Below are positions 16,201-26,924 of a stretch of 64,000 nucleotides of DNA, piece after piece. The position numbers were made by a program, and so were the translations under genes. The notes under the pieces are model-generated. The model ran no database searches, was not told the DNA's origin, and worked only from the letters and a program-made list of their open reading frames with translations. How positions within the stretch are numbered: the first letter of the stretch is position 1; each line of letters begins with the position of its first letter. The DNA is from Mesostigma viride (taxonomy: Eukaryota; Streptophyta; Mesostigmatophyceae; Mesostigmatales; Mesostigmataceae), in NCBI GenBank assembly GCA_009746045.1, contig RPFO01000885.1:62001-126000 (forward strand). Reading direction: 5' to 3'.

Positions 16201-19200
16201 AAAGCCATGGATCTCGCCGTCCGTCTGGGAACAGCGTGCAGACAGGGACAGGGCATGGGAGCAGGGCACACTGGACAAGAGCATGAGAACAGGGCACGCT
16301 TGAACAGGGCAGGTAACAGACCGCCCGATGGCGTACCACGCTAGTTTTCGAGGCGGTAGGACAACGGGTTTCCCGGGTGTTCAAGTGGCCACACATGTGT
16401 CCAAGAGGTGCTGATTCCAGCCCACCTGAATGCCCTTACCGCCATAATTCCTTACAATGTGCCCTTTGGGACCTGTGAACTCATCAAATGCAGAAGGTGG
16501 ACGTGCGGGCAGCCAGAGCAACAAACTTGTGAATGTGATAAGAATAACTTGTGTATGTGACAAGTGAATGTGATCTAGCCAACCATGTGGCAGTGAACCA
16601 TGGCGTAGGATAACCTTGATAAACAGCCTTTGGGCCACCATTCGCACAAGGCAAAGGCTGGTAGCTCCCGGCTCCCTTATGGACAGGCAGTTCCAAGAGA
16701 CAGATACATGCGCCGGCCACAATCGTGTTGGACAGGTTGCGGACGCAGGTACAACCATAAATATCATGCAATGCTGGCATCGGGCGCAGGTCGGATGCAA
16801 CTTCGCTAAGAACGCCCTGGGCGCATAGGAGCACGTTGGAATGAGCCCAGGCAATGAGGACTTGCGCGTGCGCCTGGGGCCAATCGGCACGCATCTCAAA
16901 CAAGTGTGCTGCCAAAAGTGATCGTCAAAGCTGGCAACAGACCGACCAGCAGCTCTGTGATGAAGGAAACTCCCCAGGCATGCGCCGCCCGTCATCCCCG
17001 ATTACGTGACGGGGGCATGATGTGCCCAAGGCTGCACTGCACCAGTAACAGGGAAATCTAACCGTGACACATTACACCAGTAAAACAATGCCATGGGATA
17101 TCAACCGACAGCTGTGACATGGCAAGGATCGCAGCGACCAAGCAAAACATAGAGTAACGGCGTTGAAGACAGACTAGCAACGATGGCAATGCCATCAACC
17201 ATCACAACTGGCCCTACTGGGCCACTGGGCCCCATGCACTAGGGCCGCTGGCCCCCACGAAGTGGTGACGCGGGTCCCCATGCACCAGGGCTGCTGGGCC
17301 CCATGAATGCTTGCGGAAGCGAACAAGGAATGGGCGTGGCCCGGTGCCTGGGAGAGGTTGCACCCACCTCCACGACGCATCCGGGGGGCGGCAGTAGCCC
17401 CTTGAACGGGTGCGTGACCTGGGGACAGGATCCGGGCACACACACAGCGGCGGCAGAAAGCGGTTGGCCTCGCGCTTGTGGGTGATTGTCGTGTGGGCGC
17501 AGGAAGATCAAGTGAGAGCAGCATCTGCAGCGTTTCTACTGGGAAGGTTACGGAGCGGGTGAAAGGCCAGCGCTTGTGCCAGGATACAACGAGGGTTGTA
17601 AACAGGTACCGATGATAGGGGCTGGACTCGATCATGGGATGAGCGACGGGACGTACACATTCCGCTAATCGCAAACTTGAACACTTCCGACTACTTCCGG
17701 TCCCACTACTCAGAAAGGCCCCGTATTCCTGTACCGCCACGCGCTCAATTCTCAGGTCTGACGTACTCCCGCCCGGGATACTCGCCCCTCAACTACTTTT
17801 CAGGAGCTCCCGACCCCGGCCCCGAAAACCAGGACACATCCCTAGTTGCCACACACCACCAACCACGGTTGCCTCACCCACAGTGGATGCCGGACTCTCC
17901 TCCTGAGTAGTGATGATTCCTGTGGTGTGGTTTGCCTTCAGGCATGAGGGTGGACGGCTGGCCCTGCCCCCTTCTCCTTGTGCGACATACGAGATGGAAA
18001 GCACTAGAACGGCTTCCCATTTCCCCCATGGGCCCTCGCGTTGAGTTCATTTATTGGTTGTTTCAAACCTGGCAAGCGAGGGCTACCTGGCTTTACGGAG
18101 TAGGGCGGGGTAATGCAGAGCGTTCTTGCACAACTCTACTGGGAGCACCGCTGGCTGGACGGTATTCGGTGGCAGAAATAGTTCCCATTCCCATTCCCAC
18201 ACCAGCCCTTATACACACGGTGCTTTGAAGGTGCCATACTGGGTCGTGAGCGTGAGCGCGCTGCAGGGCAGGGGGTCTGGTCTGTGGACCTGGATCCCCC
18301 AGGGTTGCACCGCAACCACGAGGCCACGATGCTGCCCCATGCACACCACCCCGGCTGCTCGCCGCGGTTCTTACGAGCCCATCTGCCGATGGATGCACCG
18401 AAAATGGCCCAGGAAGACCATTGCAAGCAGCATAGGTGCCGCCTATCATTTTCTAAAAAGGTGCAAGCAGTGGCCACCTCTGGCACCCAAGCTTAAGTGC
18501 AAGGGCAAGGGCGAGCCTATACTGGCAAAAAATGCAAGCACACAAGAGTAGCTCACACTAGGTTGATTCTGAGAGCCGCACGCATGCATGTCATGCAAAA
18601 GATACCAAGGTGTCGCCAAGCAGGACAGGGTGCCGTCACGTACCTGTAGCCTGCGTTGGAAGTAGGGTGCCCCATTGTCGTCCCTGCCCATGTACTCGTA
18701 CAGGAACAGGCCTTGGTCCATGCTGGTGACGGCAGCAAGCATTTCGGTGGGTCACAGGACCACACGGACAGATGCACGAACCCACGCGAGCAGCACCGTC
18801 CACGCCATGTTCATTAATAATATTGGGGGGCATGGCATGTATGTTGTGCAAATGGTCCAAAACAACGGAAGGAAATGGTCCGAAACACAGGGTCCCAAAA
18901 AAGCGGTCCGCAGCCAATGGTGACAAGGGTGACGGATCCTCAAGCTGTCACCCATGTGTGATGAGCCACGCCCACACACAGGTTGTCACAAATAACATCT
19001 CCACATACTAGCATACTGACAAGATGACACTTGAGTGGCCAACATCAATTCCCTCAAGGCAGGCAGCCTTGACATTGCAGCCAGTCCCCCCATGGCTCGC
19101 TAGAAGTATGTGACCCGATCCCTTCCGCGAGTCCCCCCCCGCGCCCCCCCCCTCCTTCAAAACTTATTGCATGCCCGACCCTGGTGTGCCGACATGCACA

Positions 19201-20371
19201 ACCCAATGGACACAAGAGCACACAGGCGCGCACCCACCTCATTCGGCCCGACACAAAGAAGATGTCCGGGTAGTCGCCCTTGAACACGCGCGCCATGCCC
19301 AGCTGGCGTCATGCAGACAAGGGAAATGGGGCCACACATGCCCACGCAAGCACAAGGGACAGCCCCCCACGATGGATTAAAGAATGTACACGTAAACTGC
19401 ATCACATGAGCATGCATCCTCAGAGGATTTATACAGAGGACGTACACAAGGAGGATGCACGCCCCAGCGATCAGTCCCCGTTTGCCGAATGGCCGTTTCT
19501 ACATGGTACCCTCGTGATGCACAATTTGCTTGACGCTGGGTGACTCAACCCCCCGCGGCCAGGTACGCAGACATGGCATGAAGCGGCAGGCATGCAGACG
19601 TAGCGCGGGCACCCGTCCCATGCGCAGGACACCCTCGGGGTGCTCCGGACAGTCGCCGGCCATCATAACAGCAGGAATGCAAAGTCCAGATGCACCAGTG
19701 CATCTGCATGCAGTGAGTAGCCCGCGTCCTGCGATACTAGCCATGGGCAGCTGTTACACGGATGCGTCACACGGTGACAGAGAAAAGCACAGGTATCTGA
19801 AACACATGGGATGTGCAGAGGTGCTGGCTGCCATAGCCTATTCATACCATGGAGCCTAACCTTTGCTTGGTGATTGGTCCATGCTAAAAGCCATGCACAC
19901 GCGCAATGTGCGCCACACAGTAGCCCTGTGAAACGACACAAACGCAGCAGCGCTGCATGCAGGGCAGATGACGCGGCTTTCAGGCCCCCGTTACGGGACT
20001 CGTCTGAATGAAAATGCAAGTAAAAAATAAGGGTGCAGGGCCAAAACAACACACGCGGTCACCATGAGCCCCCAGTCATCCATCCAACACATACCAACCC
20101 ATGTTCACATTATTTCCAAATTATATACATTTCCATACTGGAGGCATGTAGCAGGAAACAAGCCACTTCGGAGGCGTCTGAGAGGGAATCCATCCCAATA
20201 GGCAAAAAGTTGCCTCGTCGGCTCCAACTTACTGTTAGGGTGTCGTGGCCACTTACCGGTAGGATGTCGTGGCCTCTTACCGGAATGGTGTCATGGCCGG
20301 ATGACAGCGGCGCAGGGATGCCCAGGCCATCCACGAAACCCAGCGCTGACAGGGAGGCAGCGGGCAGCGGT
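2684..20371 (-). CDS. FG-GAP/VCBS repeat protein, multi-exon gene (partial model)
   Basis: At least 23 short exons on the minus strand share one protein style. They carry beta-propeller calcium-loop motifs of the form D-x-[DN]-x-D-G-x-x-D-L followed by surface strands: DWNNDGRTDLVVGN, DWNGDGLPDLILAD and DFDLDGVMDLILAV are all built across or within splice junctions. Exons average about 93 nt, with introns of 0.1-1.5 kb and GT-AG ends; about 715 codons were recovered. FG-GAP/VCBS proteins fold as beta-propellers and are usually secreted or cell-surface proteins that bind Ca2+ and ligands. No catalytic domain was recognised. The start codon, signal peptide and stop were not found, so the gene probably extends past 20.4 kb and perhaps past the left edge. 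Exon chains are given in the four block entries. Exons are still missing at four phase breaks: 17368/16472, 15610/14721, 14590/13382 and 4634/4019. The joins around the 12.0-kb exon are also unresolved. Confidence 0.8.
4955..5110. repeat. 44-bp minisatellite in an intron
   Basis: Three full copies and a decayed fourth of a 44-bp unit beginning CAATAGGCGAGCACCAC, starting at 4955, 4999, 5043 and 5087. Copies differ by one to three substitutions. It lies in the intron between the 5177 and 4704 exons of the FG-GAP gene. Confidence 0.9.
6011..6178. repeat. 32-33-bp minisatellite in an intron
   Basis: Five diverged copies of a unit of the form GCGGCGGTGACAATACGCTG followed by TGGTACTAATAA. Copies differ by 10-20 percent and by a one-base length change. 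It lies in the intron just downstream of the 6273 exon. Confidence 0.8.
8717..12030 (-). CDS. FG-GAP gene, third exon block (best propeller motifs)
   Basis: Exons: about 12030-11972 (SAVTGSVYGSLFYFR), 11920-11841 (PDFDLSISGCVDLMACG), 11629-11494 (PGTNGQLDML), 10661-10486 (VGGEGALYYYKN to SLADWNNDG), 9835-9745 (RTDLVVGNAEGRLLVHYN), 9379-9303 (LSADGDPIVVQPGYLAVEG) and 8854-8717 (VVDWNGDGLPDLILAD). From 11629 to 8717 every junction is phase-compatible. Joins recreate motifs, for example GQLDML|VGGEGALYYYKN and DWNNDG|RTDLVVGN, which is strong evidence that the splicing is right. The 12030 and 11920 exons look coding, but their mutual junction is not resolved in phase, and 11841 uses a weak GTTCAT donor. 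Confidence 0.8.
9480..9515. repeat. (GT)n microsatellite
   Basis: An interrupted dinucleotide GT tract in an FG-GAP intron. Two diverged copies of a longer block (cacacacagccacacacg followed by ggggatgt) surround it at about 9517 and 9636. A similar (CA)n tract is at 7629-7648. Confidence 0.85.
10684..10924. repeat. 12-bp CAACAGCCACAC minisatellite
   Basis: About 20 copies of a 12-bp unit (ACCAACAGCCAC with ACAACAGCCAC variants), ending just 5' on the minus strand of the 10661 exon acceptor. It is therefore intronic. The Gln/His-rich and Trp/Val-rich frames crossing it are by-products of the unit. Confidence 0.93.
12290..12832. mobile_element. hAT-type MITE (family h1), older copy
   Basis: The element starts CAGGGTTGGGCGTAAACAGG and ends GTTACGCCCAACTCTG, giving terminal inverted repeats of about 16 bp with one or two mismatches. 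It is 543 bp, without coding capacity, and full of TTACGT motifs. Its termini match those of the 45451-45940 element, which has a perfect 8-bp target duplication. Here the flanking 8-mers (GTTACATC and GCTAACAC) no longer match, so this copy is older or has been rearranged. The CAG start and 8-bp duplication are hallmarks of the hAT superfamily. Confidence 0.75.
13332..16472 (-). CDS. FG-GAP gene, second exon block
   Basis: Exons: 16472-16426 (47 nt, GHIVRNYGGKGIQ), 16224-16137 (88 nt, DGEIHGFWHVESNIIAHTLY), 15677-15610 (68 nt, ERRELHIQGLPRAPTRLGY), 14721-14590 (132 nt, GGDLLLEIVDRKSAPPGRY) and 13382-13332 (51 nt, AKRVTASEHDIQFTYC). The first three join in phase (2+45, then 29 codons plus 1, then 2+66). 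Exons 14721 and 13382 have good acceptors and donors but need additional, unseen exons to keep frame. The intervening introns hold the minisatellites at 13.8-15.3 kb. Confidence 0.62.
13806..14100. repeat. Short tandem duplications with (GT)n tracts
   Basis: Two copies of a 32-bp unit (CACCGCAAACAAACATCGAC region) at 13790-13850 are followed by three copies of a unit of about 52 bp. Each of these starts CCATGGCACGCCACTGTACG and ends in a GT run, up to 14010. A mixed GC/GT/TG alternating tract runs to 14100. Intronic. Confidence 0.85.
14278..14500. repeat. 19-bp minisatellite
   Basis: About 11-12 head-to-tail copies of CAACAGCATGACATCGCGT, with C/T and G/A variants at the last positions. Units abut without spacers, so it is not a CRISPR-like array. 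It lies in an FG-GAP intron just 3' on the minus strand of the 14590 exon. Confidence 0.95.
14791..15262. repeat. 49-bp and 18-bp minisatellites
   Basis: Five copies of a 49-bp unit beginning ATGGTGACATGGTATAGG start at 14791, 14840, 14889, 14938 and 14987, with a sixth decayed copy near 15066. They are followed at about 15173-15262 by five copies of the 18-bp unit AGGATCATGAACGACCTA. Intronic. Confidence 0.93.
17368..20371 (-). CDS. FG-GAP gene, 5' exon block
   Basis: Exons: 20371-20281 (91 nt, ends GHDTIP), 19302-19238 (65 nt, LGMARVFKGDYPDIFFVSG), 18722-18644 (79 nt, QGLFLYEYMGRDDNGAPYF) and 17418-17368 (51 nt, VTHPFKGLLPPPGCVVE). Phases agree through the whole chain: 1+90, then phase 0 to 2, then 1+78, then phase 0. 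The joined reading has the alternation GDYPDIFFVSG / GLFLYEYMG expected for one propeller blade. The first exon's donor lies in a 24-bp tandem triplication, described separately. A possible further upstream exon (about 21073-20994, ending GLRGS before a GTAGAT donor) is not supported well enough to include. Confidence 0.75.
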
Positions 20372-22400
20372 CTGTGGGGCGCATGTGGTGGATGTGGGCA
20401 TGACAGGGAACGATCGTAGTTAGCAGGAATGACAGGTAGATAGGGTGGGACGACTCGCGCATGCACAGCCCAGGAAGCGAAGCGTGGCGAGCTGCTGGCA
20501 GACCAGGCGTGGGGAGATGGCAGGATGGCGGTCAGATGCAAGTGCAGTCGTTAGGGGCAGGGATGGGGAGGAGACGCACAGATGCCTGGTCACTGGTCAC
20601 TGGTGCCATGTGACCAGGTCGATAAGGAACATCGGACCCGGTAGGAGGGAGGTTGAGTGGGAGGTTGAGTGGGAGATTGATGGGTAAATTGTCAGAGCAT
20701 GCAATTATCACCGCGCTACCGGCATGCTGCACGTGTCCAAAATCCCACCATCTACCCCCAAGCCCTGCAATAATTTTGCTGGGGAAAATTGAAGAAATGC
20801 AAGTATAAATAAATCCATGTATGAAAAAGAAAGAAGGGAAACGCAGCGCAGGCAGCCTTGCTATAGGAGGCATCCATTTGATTATGTTCTGTGCTGTAAC
20901 AGGCGCCGGCCCCAGGCCTATGGATCCCAGCTGAAATACCATACAGGATAGCACAACTATGCTGCTGACACGTGGACAGGGAGGATATCTACCTTGACCC
21001 TCGTAGCCCAAATATCGTGTAGCCAAGGGCCTTGAATGGCTTGCACGAAGGGGGAATGCCCACGGGACCCAGTCCGATGGAGACTCCCACACATGATTGC
21101 CACATTCAGCAACACAGGGTGGTGTACGGGAGTAATTGCAGTCCACCATATGGCGCTACGTAATATGGCACAAGTTTTTTGTTACGTGTCGACATGGAAC
21201 GGGAGCAATTGCAGTCCACCATATGGCGCTACGTAATACGGTACAAGTTTTTGGTTCTGTGTCAACATGGAACGGTCATCTGAGATCCTGTTCCTCGACG
21301 ACGGTATATGGGTAGATGTGATGGACAACTCTATCGAAACACATGGAGAACAGACGCCAAGTTGCAGACAAGCATGGATTAACAAGGAAAATGCAGGGCG
21401 ACCTTGCACGTCCTGGATAACGGGCGAATAAATGAAGGCAGCTGTGATATTTTTTTATGCTAAGAAAGGTAAGTTGCCAAAGCACGTCCCGGATAAAGAA
21501 CTCGGCATTCATCGGCGACATGGATTAGGAAAATCACTGGTATGTCTAAATAAACGGGAATTTTTGGGTGCACGGAGAGAAAGCCTTGCGTTCGAAGATG
21601 GCCTAGAAAATGACACGCATTACCTTCCGCTTGGGTCATCAGGAGCAGGACTGTTCTCAGCGACGACAGATAGTGTAAGCCATAGATACAAAAGCGCAGT
21701 TAGAACTTCCATTTGAAATATATTTCCAGCCTGACGCTGGAAAGCTACATCACTAGCATCACGTGCATTACTGCCCGACCAAAGCCCAGGAACCAAAATT
21801 ATGTCAGGAAATGGGCTCTACAATTCCTGATAATCCAGTCATCCCCAAGGCCAGGCTTTTGAGTAACTTAGAAATTTGCGTAGTCAGCTTGCAAGGCGAA
21901 GAACAGCGTGATTCATTGCCACGCAGTAGTCAACAACATTTCTGACAAGTCAGGCATGGCGAGTGGCGACCGCAAATATTCGTCATTCGATGAACATTAT
22001 TTTGCAGGCAGGCAATGGCGGACTGCGCACGGGAATCCTCATTAAATAATGCTTTCGCCCGCCCACCCGCCCATGGGTCAGTCCTGGGTCAGTCAGTCCG
22101 TCTGTTTATTCCAACGCCGGTTACCGCGCCAGTACAGTGGGTCACTGGGTTGTTGTTGTTGTTGTTGCCCACGCCGCACATGGGCAGCGCCTATGGACAT
22201 TGGCCGCGAATGGGTATCTATGGGTATTGGCCGTATGTCAGTCAGTTAGTTGGATACCAATCCGCACATTAGAACTATAGATTCTTTGACGGCCGTTGGT
22301 ACGATTAGTTCAGCCCAGTTCAGTCGATCCCACGCCTGTCGGACCACCGTTCGCGGCATTACCTCCAAATCTTTATCTTTGCTGCCCAATGCCCATGCGG
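20372..22400. other. Gene-poor stretch upstream of the FG-GAP exons
   Basis: No gene can be supported here. The stretch should contain the first exon(s) and promoter of the minus-strand FG-GAP gene, but no convincing start was found. A plus-strand ORF at 21432-21716 (94 codons, starts MKAAVIFFYAKKGK) has no recognisable family, and a GTAAGT lies inside it. Confidence 0.5.
21128..21273. repeat. 73-bp tandem duplication
   Basis: Two adjacent copies of a 73-bp unit containing GCAGTCCACCATATGGCGCT, starting at 21128 and 21201. They differ at a handful of sites. No coding role is apparent. Confidence 0.9.
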
Positions 22401-22401
22401 C

Positions 22402-22434
22402 GTTGAGTTGAGTTGAGTTGAGTCGGTTGAGTTT
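22402..22434. repeat. Short (GAGTT)n tract
   Basis: Four to five units of GTTGA followed by TCGGTTGAG. Similar short tracts in the same orientation lie at 26606-26622 and 32965-32990, and the giant array is at 22544-24760. The shared orientation suggests one repeat-bearing ancestor sequence in this area. Confidence 0.85.
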
Positions 22435-22543
22435 CCGGTGAAATGGGTGTTAGTTTATTTCCATATAACAGTTAAGGTGACCCAGGTATGCCACAAATAG
22501 CCTGAAATGCCTAGTTGTGCCTAAATTGGGGTGCCCGCATTAA

Positions 22544-24760
22544 TTGAGTTGAGTTGAGTTGAGTTGAGTTGAGTTGAGTTGAGTTGAGTTGAGTTGAGTT
22601 GAGTTGAGTTGAGTTGAGTTGAGTTGAGTTGAGTTGAGTTGAGTTGAGTTGAGTTGAGTTGAGTTGAGTTGAGTTGAGTTGAGTTGAGTTGAGTTGAGTT
22701 GAGTTGAGTTGAGTTGAGTTGAGTTGAGTTGAGTTGAGTTGAGTTGAGTTGAGTTGAGTTGAGTTGAGTTGAGTTGAGTTGAGTTGAGTTGAGTTGAGTT
22801 GAGTTGAGTTGAGTTGAGTTGAGTTGAGTTGAGTTGAGTTGAGTTGAGTTGAGTTGAGTTGAGTTGAGTTGAGTTGAGTTGAGTTGAGTTGAGTTGAGTT
22901 GAGTTGAGTTGAGTTGAGTTGAGTTGAGTTGAGTTGAGTTGAGTTGAGTTGAGTTGAGTTGAGTTGAGTTGAGTTGAGTTGAGTTGAGTTGAGTTGAGTT
23001 GAGTTGAGTTGAGTTGAGTTGAGTTGAGTTGAGTTGAGTTGAGTTGAGTTGAGTTGAGTTGAGTTGAGTTGAGTTGAGTTGAGTTGAGTTGAGTTGAGTT
23101 GAGTTGAGTTGAGTTGAGTTGAGTTGAGTTGAGTTGAGTTGAGTTGAGTTGAGTTGAGTTGAGTTGAGTTGAGTTGAGTTGAGTTGAGTTGAGTTGAGTT
23201 GAGTTGAGTTGAGTTGAGTTGAGTTGAGTTGAGTTGAGTTGAGTTGAGTTGAGTTGAGTTGAGTTGAGTTGAGTTGAGTTGAGTTGAGTTGAGTTGAGTT
23301 GAGTTGAGTTGAGTTGAGTTGAGTTGAGTTGAGTTGAGTTGAGTTGAGTTGAGTTGAGTTGAGTTGAGTTGAGTTGAGTTGAGTTGAGTTGAGTTGAGTT
23401 GAGTTGAGTTGAGTTGAGTTGAGTTGAGTTGAGTTGAGTTGAGTTGAGTTGAGTTGAGTTGAGTTGAGTTGAGTTGAGTTGAGTTGAGTTGAGTTGAGTT
23501 GAGTTGAGTTGAGTTGAGTTGAGTTGAGTTGAGTTGAGTTGAGTTGAGTTGAGTTGAGTTGAGTTGAGTTGAGTTGAGTTGAGTTGAGTTGAGTTGAGTT
23601 GAGTTGAGTTGAGTTGAGTTGAGTTGAGTTGAGTTGAGTTGAGTTGAGTTGAGTTGAGTTGAGTTGAGTTGAGTTGAGTTGAGTTGAGTTGAGTTGAGTT
23701 GAGTTGAGTTGAGTTGAGTTGAGTTGAGTTGAGTTGAGTTGAGTTGAGTTGAGTTGAGTTGAGTTGAGTTGAGTTGAGTTGAGTTGAGTTGAGTTGAGTT
23801 GAGTTGAGTTGAGTTGAGTTGAGTTGAGTTGAGTTGAGTTGAGTTGAGTTGAGTTGAGTTGAGTTGAGTTGAGTTGAGTTGAGTTGAGTTGTGTTGTGTT
23901 GAGTTGAGTTGAGTTGGGTTGAGTTGAGTTGAGTTGAGTTGAGTTGAGTTGAGTTGAGTTGATCAAGTTGAGTTGAGTTGAGTTGAGTTGAGTTGAGTTG
24001 AGTTGAGTTGAGTTGAGTTGAGTTGAGTTGAGTTGAGTTGAGTTGATCATGAGTTGAGTTGAGTTGAGTTGAGTTGAGTTGAGTTGAGTTGAGTTGAGTT
24101 GAGTTGAGTTGAGTTGAGTTGAGTTGAGTTGAGTTGAGTTGAGTTGAGTTGAGTTGAGTTGAGTTGAGTTGAGTTGAGTTGAGTTGAGTTGAGTTGAGTT
24201 GAGTTGAGTTGAGTTGAGTTGAGTTGAGTTGAGTTGAGTTGAGTTGAGTTGAGTTGAGTTGAGTTGAGTTGAGTTGAGTTGAGTTGAGTTGAGTTGAGTT
24301 GAGTTGAGTTGAGTTGAGTTGAGTTGAGTTGAGTTGAGTTGAGTTGAGTTGAGTTGAGTTGAGTTGAGTTGAGTTGAGTTGAGTTGAGTTGAGTTGAGTT
24401 GAGTTGAGTTGAGTTGAGTTGAGTTGAGTTGAGTTGAGTTGAGTTGAGTTGAGTTGAGTTGAGTTGAGTTGAGTTGAGTTGAGTTGAGTTGAGTTGAGTT
24501 GAGTTGAGTTGAGTTGAGTTGAGTTGAGTTGAGTTGAGTTGAGTTGAGTTGAGTTGAGTTGAGTTGAGTTGAGTTGAGTTGAGTTGAGTTGAGTTGAGTT
24601 GAGTTGAGTTGAGTTGAGTTGAGTTGAGTTGAGTTGAGTTGAGTTGAGTTGAGTTGAGTTGAGTTGAGTTGAGTTGAGTTGAGTTGAGTTGTGTTGTGTT
24701 GAGTTGAGTTGAGTTGGGTTGAGTTGAGTTGAGTTGAGTTGAGTTGAGTTGAGTTGAGTT
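22544..24760. repeat. 2.2-kb (GAGTT)n pentanucleotide array
   Basis: About 440 head-to-tail GAGTT units. The few variants are two blocks of GTGTT-GTGTT-(GAGTT)3-GGGTT, exactly 800 bp apart (GTGTT starts at 23891 and 24691), and two GATCA insertions (23961 and 24045). On the minus strand it reads as endless STQLN. That frame is stop-free only because of the unit and is not a protein gene. Confidence 0.98.
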
Positions 24761-24788
24761 GCCGTCGGTGTACCAACAGGGTTATTAA

Positions 24789-26487
24789 CCCCTAAATGGG
24801 CAGAAATACTGCCGATGCATCGGCTGTAACTTCACAATTTTGCAAACCAGATGCCATCCAACCCACCCATATCCACTGGCTGTCCTTGGGGGCCAAGCAT
24901 GTCCATGAGTTGCCCTTCGGGTTGGTATATCACAACCTTACATATATGCAGGGTAGGCCATGTATAACTGCCGTCAAAGTCAGGGGGGTCAAGACGAGCG
25001 TTTTCATTTTTGGTAGAATGTGCATTTTGAATTATGTTGTAAGAGCTAGGCACCTACCACTTCAGGGATGATAAACAATTAGTTGCTGAACAGTTTGAGC
25101 CATTGGGGTCATCATTTGGGTGGGTATACCAGCAGTTACACCCAGTACAGCCCATAGGGGCACCGTTGGTAAAAAGCAACCAAGGGGGTAGGAGTGGGCA
25201 TACTACCTACTAATACCTACTAATATGGCCCCCAACCATGCCACACAATACATTTCCCTTCCACAATGATGGGGAAACATAACTGCATCATCACACTGCC
25301 CTTACATGGCACCTATGTGCAGGTGCCACCTTGTCCATGCACGTAGGTAACGTGGTACGGATACCCTACGCAAGGCATGCATTCTAGGAGGCAGCCACCA
25401 ACAAACTAGTGATGTTAAGCCTATTTCAGCTTGCCCTAGCAAGGATAAACTAGGCCTCAGCTGCTATAGCTTGCCAGGTGATGGCCAGCACACCTGGTGG
25501 CACATGCTGACAATGGGAAGCTTCTACTCACCGGTTACATGCTTGATGATGCCACAGAGACCAGCCAACTGCCTCACACTCATGCAATATGTGTGTGGGA
25601 AATGTATAACAAACATATATGGAGGTATTCAAACCCATACAGCCTCTAAAACTTATCACCATCACACTGTGGCAGGTCAACTGACTGAGGGAAGCATCTA
25701 AGAAGGGTGTTTTAGAAAGGGGCCAGGCCAGGGTCAAGAAAGAGCATGAATAATGCAAAAAGATTGTGCTACACAAGCTAGAACGTATATATAAACGTCA
25801 AACATCGATTGGAAAACGATGATTAAGCTTTACCAGGCATGGATGGCGTTACCTTGGCCCAGGCGGTGGCCGCAAAATGGCGCATTTCGGCACACCAAAG
25901 TTGTGCAGCATGGTCGCTGGATTTTGCGATTTCTGGCCACCCTTGCACGTTTACGACTACCATGTATCATAAAAAGTACAAAGAAACCAATATATCCTTT
26001 AAAATACGCCGGAAAGGTATTGCTGTCAACGTTTCTATCGTCCGGCCTGAACGCAGTTTTTTCCAGCAAGAACGCTGCCGACACCTATCACATGGCATTC
26101 CCGCGAACCAAAAATTGGCCTGTATCATCTTTAGGACGTATAAAATCAATATCCTGAGTTTGGTCAGAAAATTCGAACGAAAACGTAAATGCCATGCGTG
26201 GGCGCAAGCCGCCATGGCCAGGTCGTCGTTTTCCGGAATGCACGTTGTACGCGAAAAAGTACCCTGACCCCTTGTACTTTGACCGGCCAGAACACCTCTA
26301 TAACTTTGTCAGAAGTATGCAAACCCTAGTACCATGCTGTGAGGAAAATTATAAACTTTCGATCTTCTCAGCTAAACTTTTCCTAATTCTCAATAGTTTT
26401 CGCGGCATTTGGTCCCCCGAGAAGGGGCCGACGTGTCGGCTGTAACTCAGTTTTAGGCGGAAAATCGGCAGCCAGACCATTTAGGGG
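24789..26487. mobile_element. TTAA-flanked (piggyBac-like) non-autonomous element 1
   Basis: The element is bounded by TTAA (24785-24788 and 26488-26491). It has 11-bp perfect terminal inverted repeats, CCCCTAAATGG and its complement, then a shared CTGCCGAT. Each end carries a subterminal palindrome (CCGATGCATCGG at 24812, CCGACGTGTCGG at 26428) followed by CTGTAACT in the same orientation. A TTAA target and CCC...GGG termini are the known signature of the piggyBac superfamily. The 1.7-kb interior has only short ORFs (for example 25819-26157 and 25839-26267) with no transposase motif that I recognise. Confidence 0.75.
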
Positions 26488-26924
26488 TTAATAGTCGGAA
26501 TCTCTCAGTTTGGTCCATAATTGGCTAATAAAAATGTACCCATTTCCCCGAAAAAAATAGTGAATCTGCCGAATCCAACGGCTGGTCTTGCCTCATGTGC
26601 GGCTTGAGTTGAGTTGGGTTGATGATCAGGCGGAGCCAATTTTCGGAAGAACCGTTAGGTTCGCCAGAATTGGCGAAGCTTATAAGGCCGTCCAAAAGAC
26701 CATCCATTCCATCACGTTAACGGTGTGGCGAGCCGGCTATGGATGCCGAGAATGCTCATAACTTTTACATCCGGGCATGAACTGAATTTGGTCGGGTAAA
26801 TTGCAGTAGAAGCGTCTTTTGATGACGAACACGATGATATAATTTTCAGCCGCCATCGCCCAAGATTTAGCGCAATATCATAAAACGCAGCGCAGGCAGG
26901 GATCGTATTTTCCGGAAAGTAGCC

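Noticed and set aside
22521-24776. 751-codon STQLN-repeat ORF on the minus strand
   Set aside because: Produced entirely by the GAGTT/AACTC pentanucleotide array.
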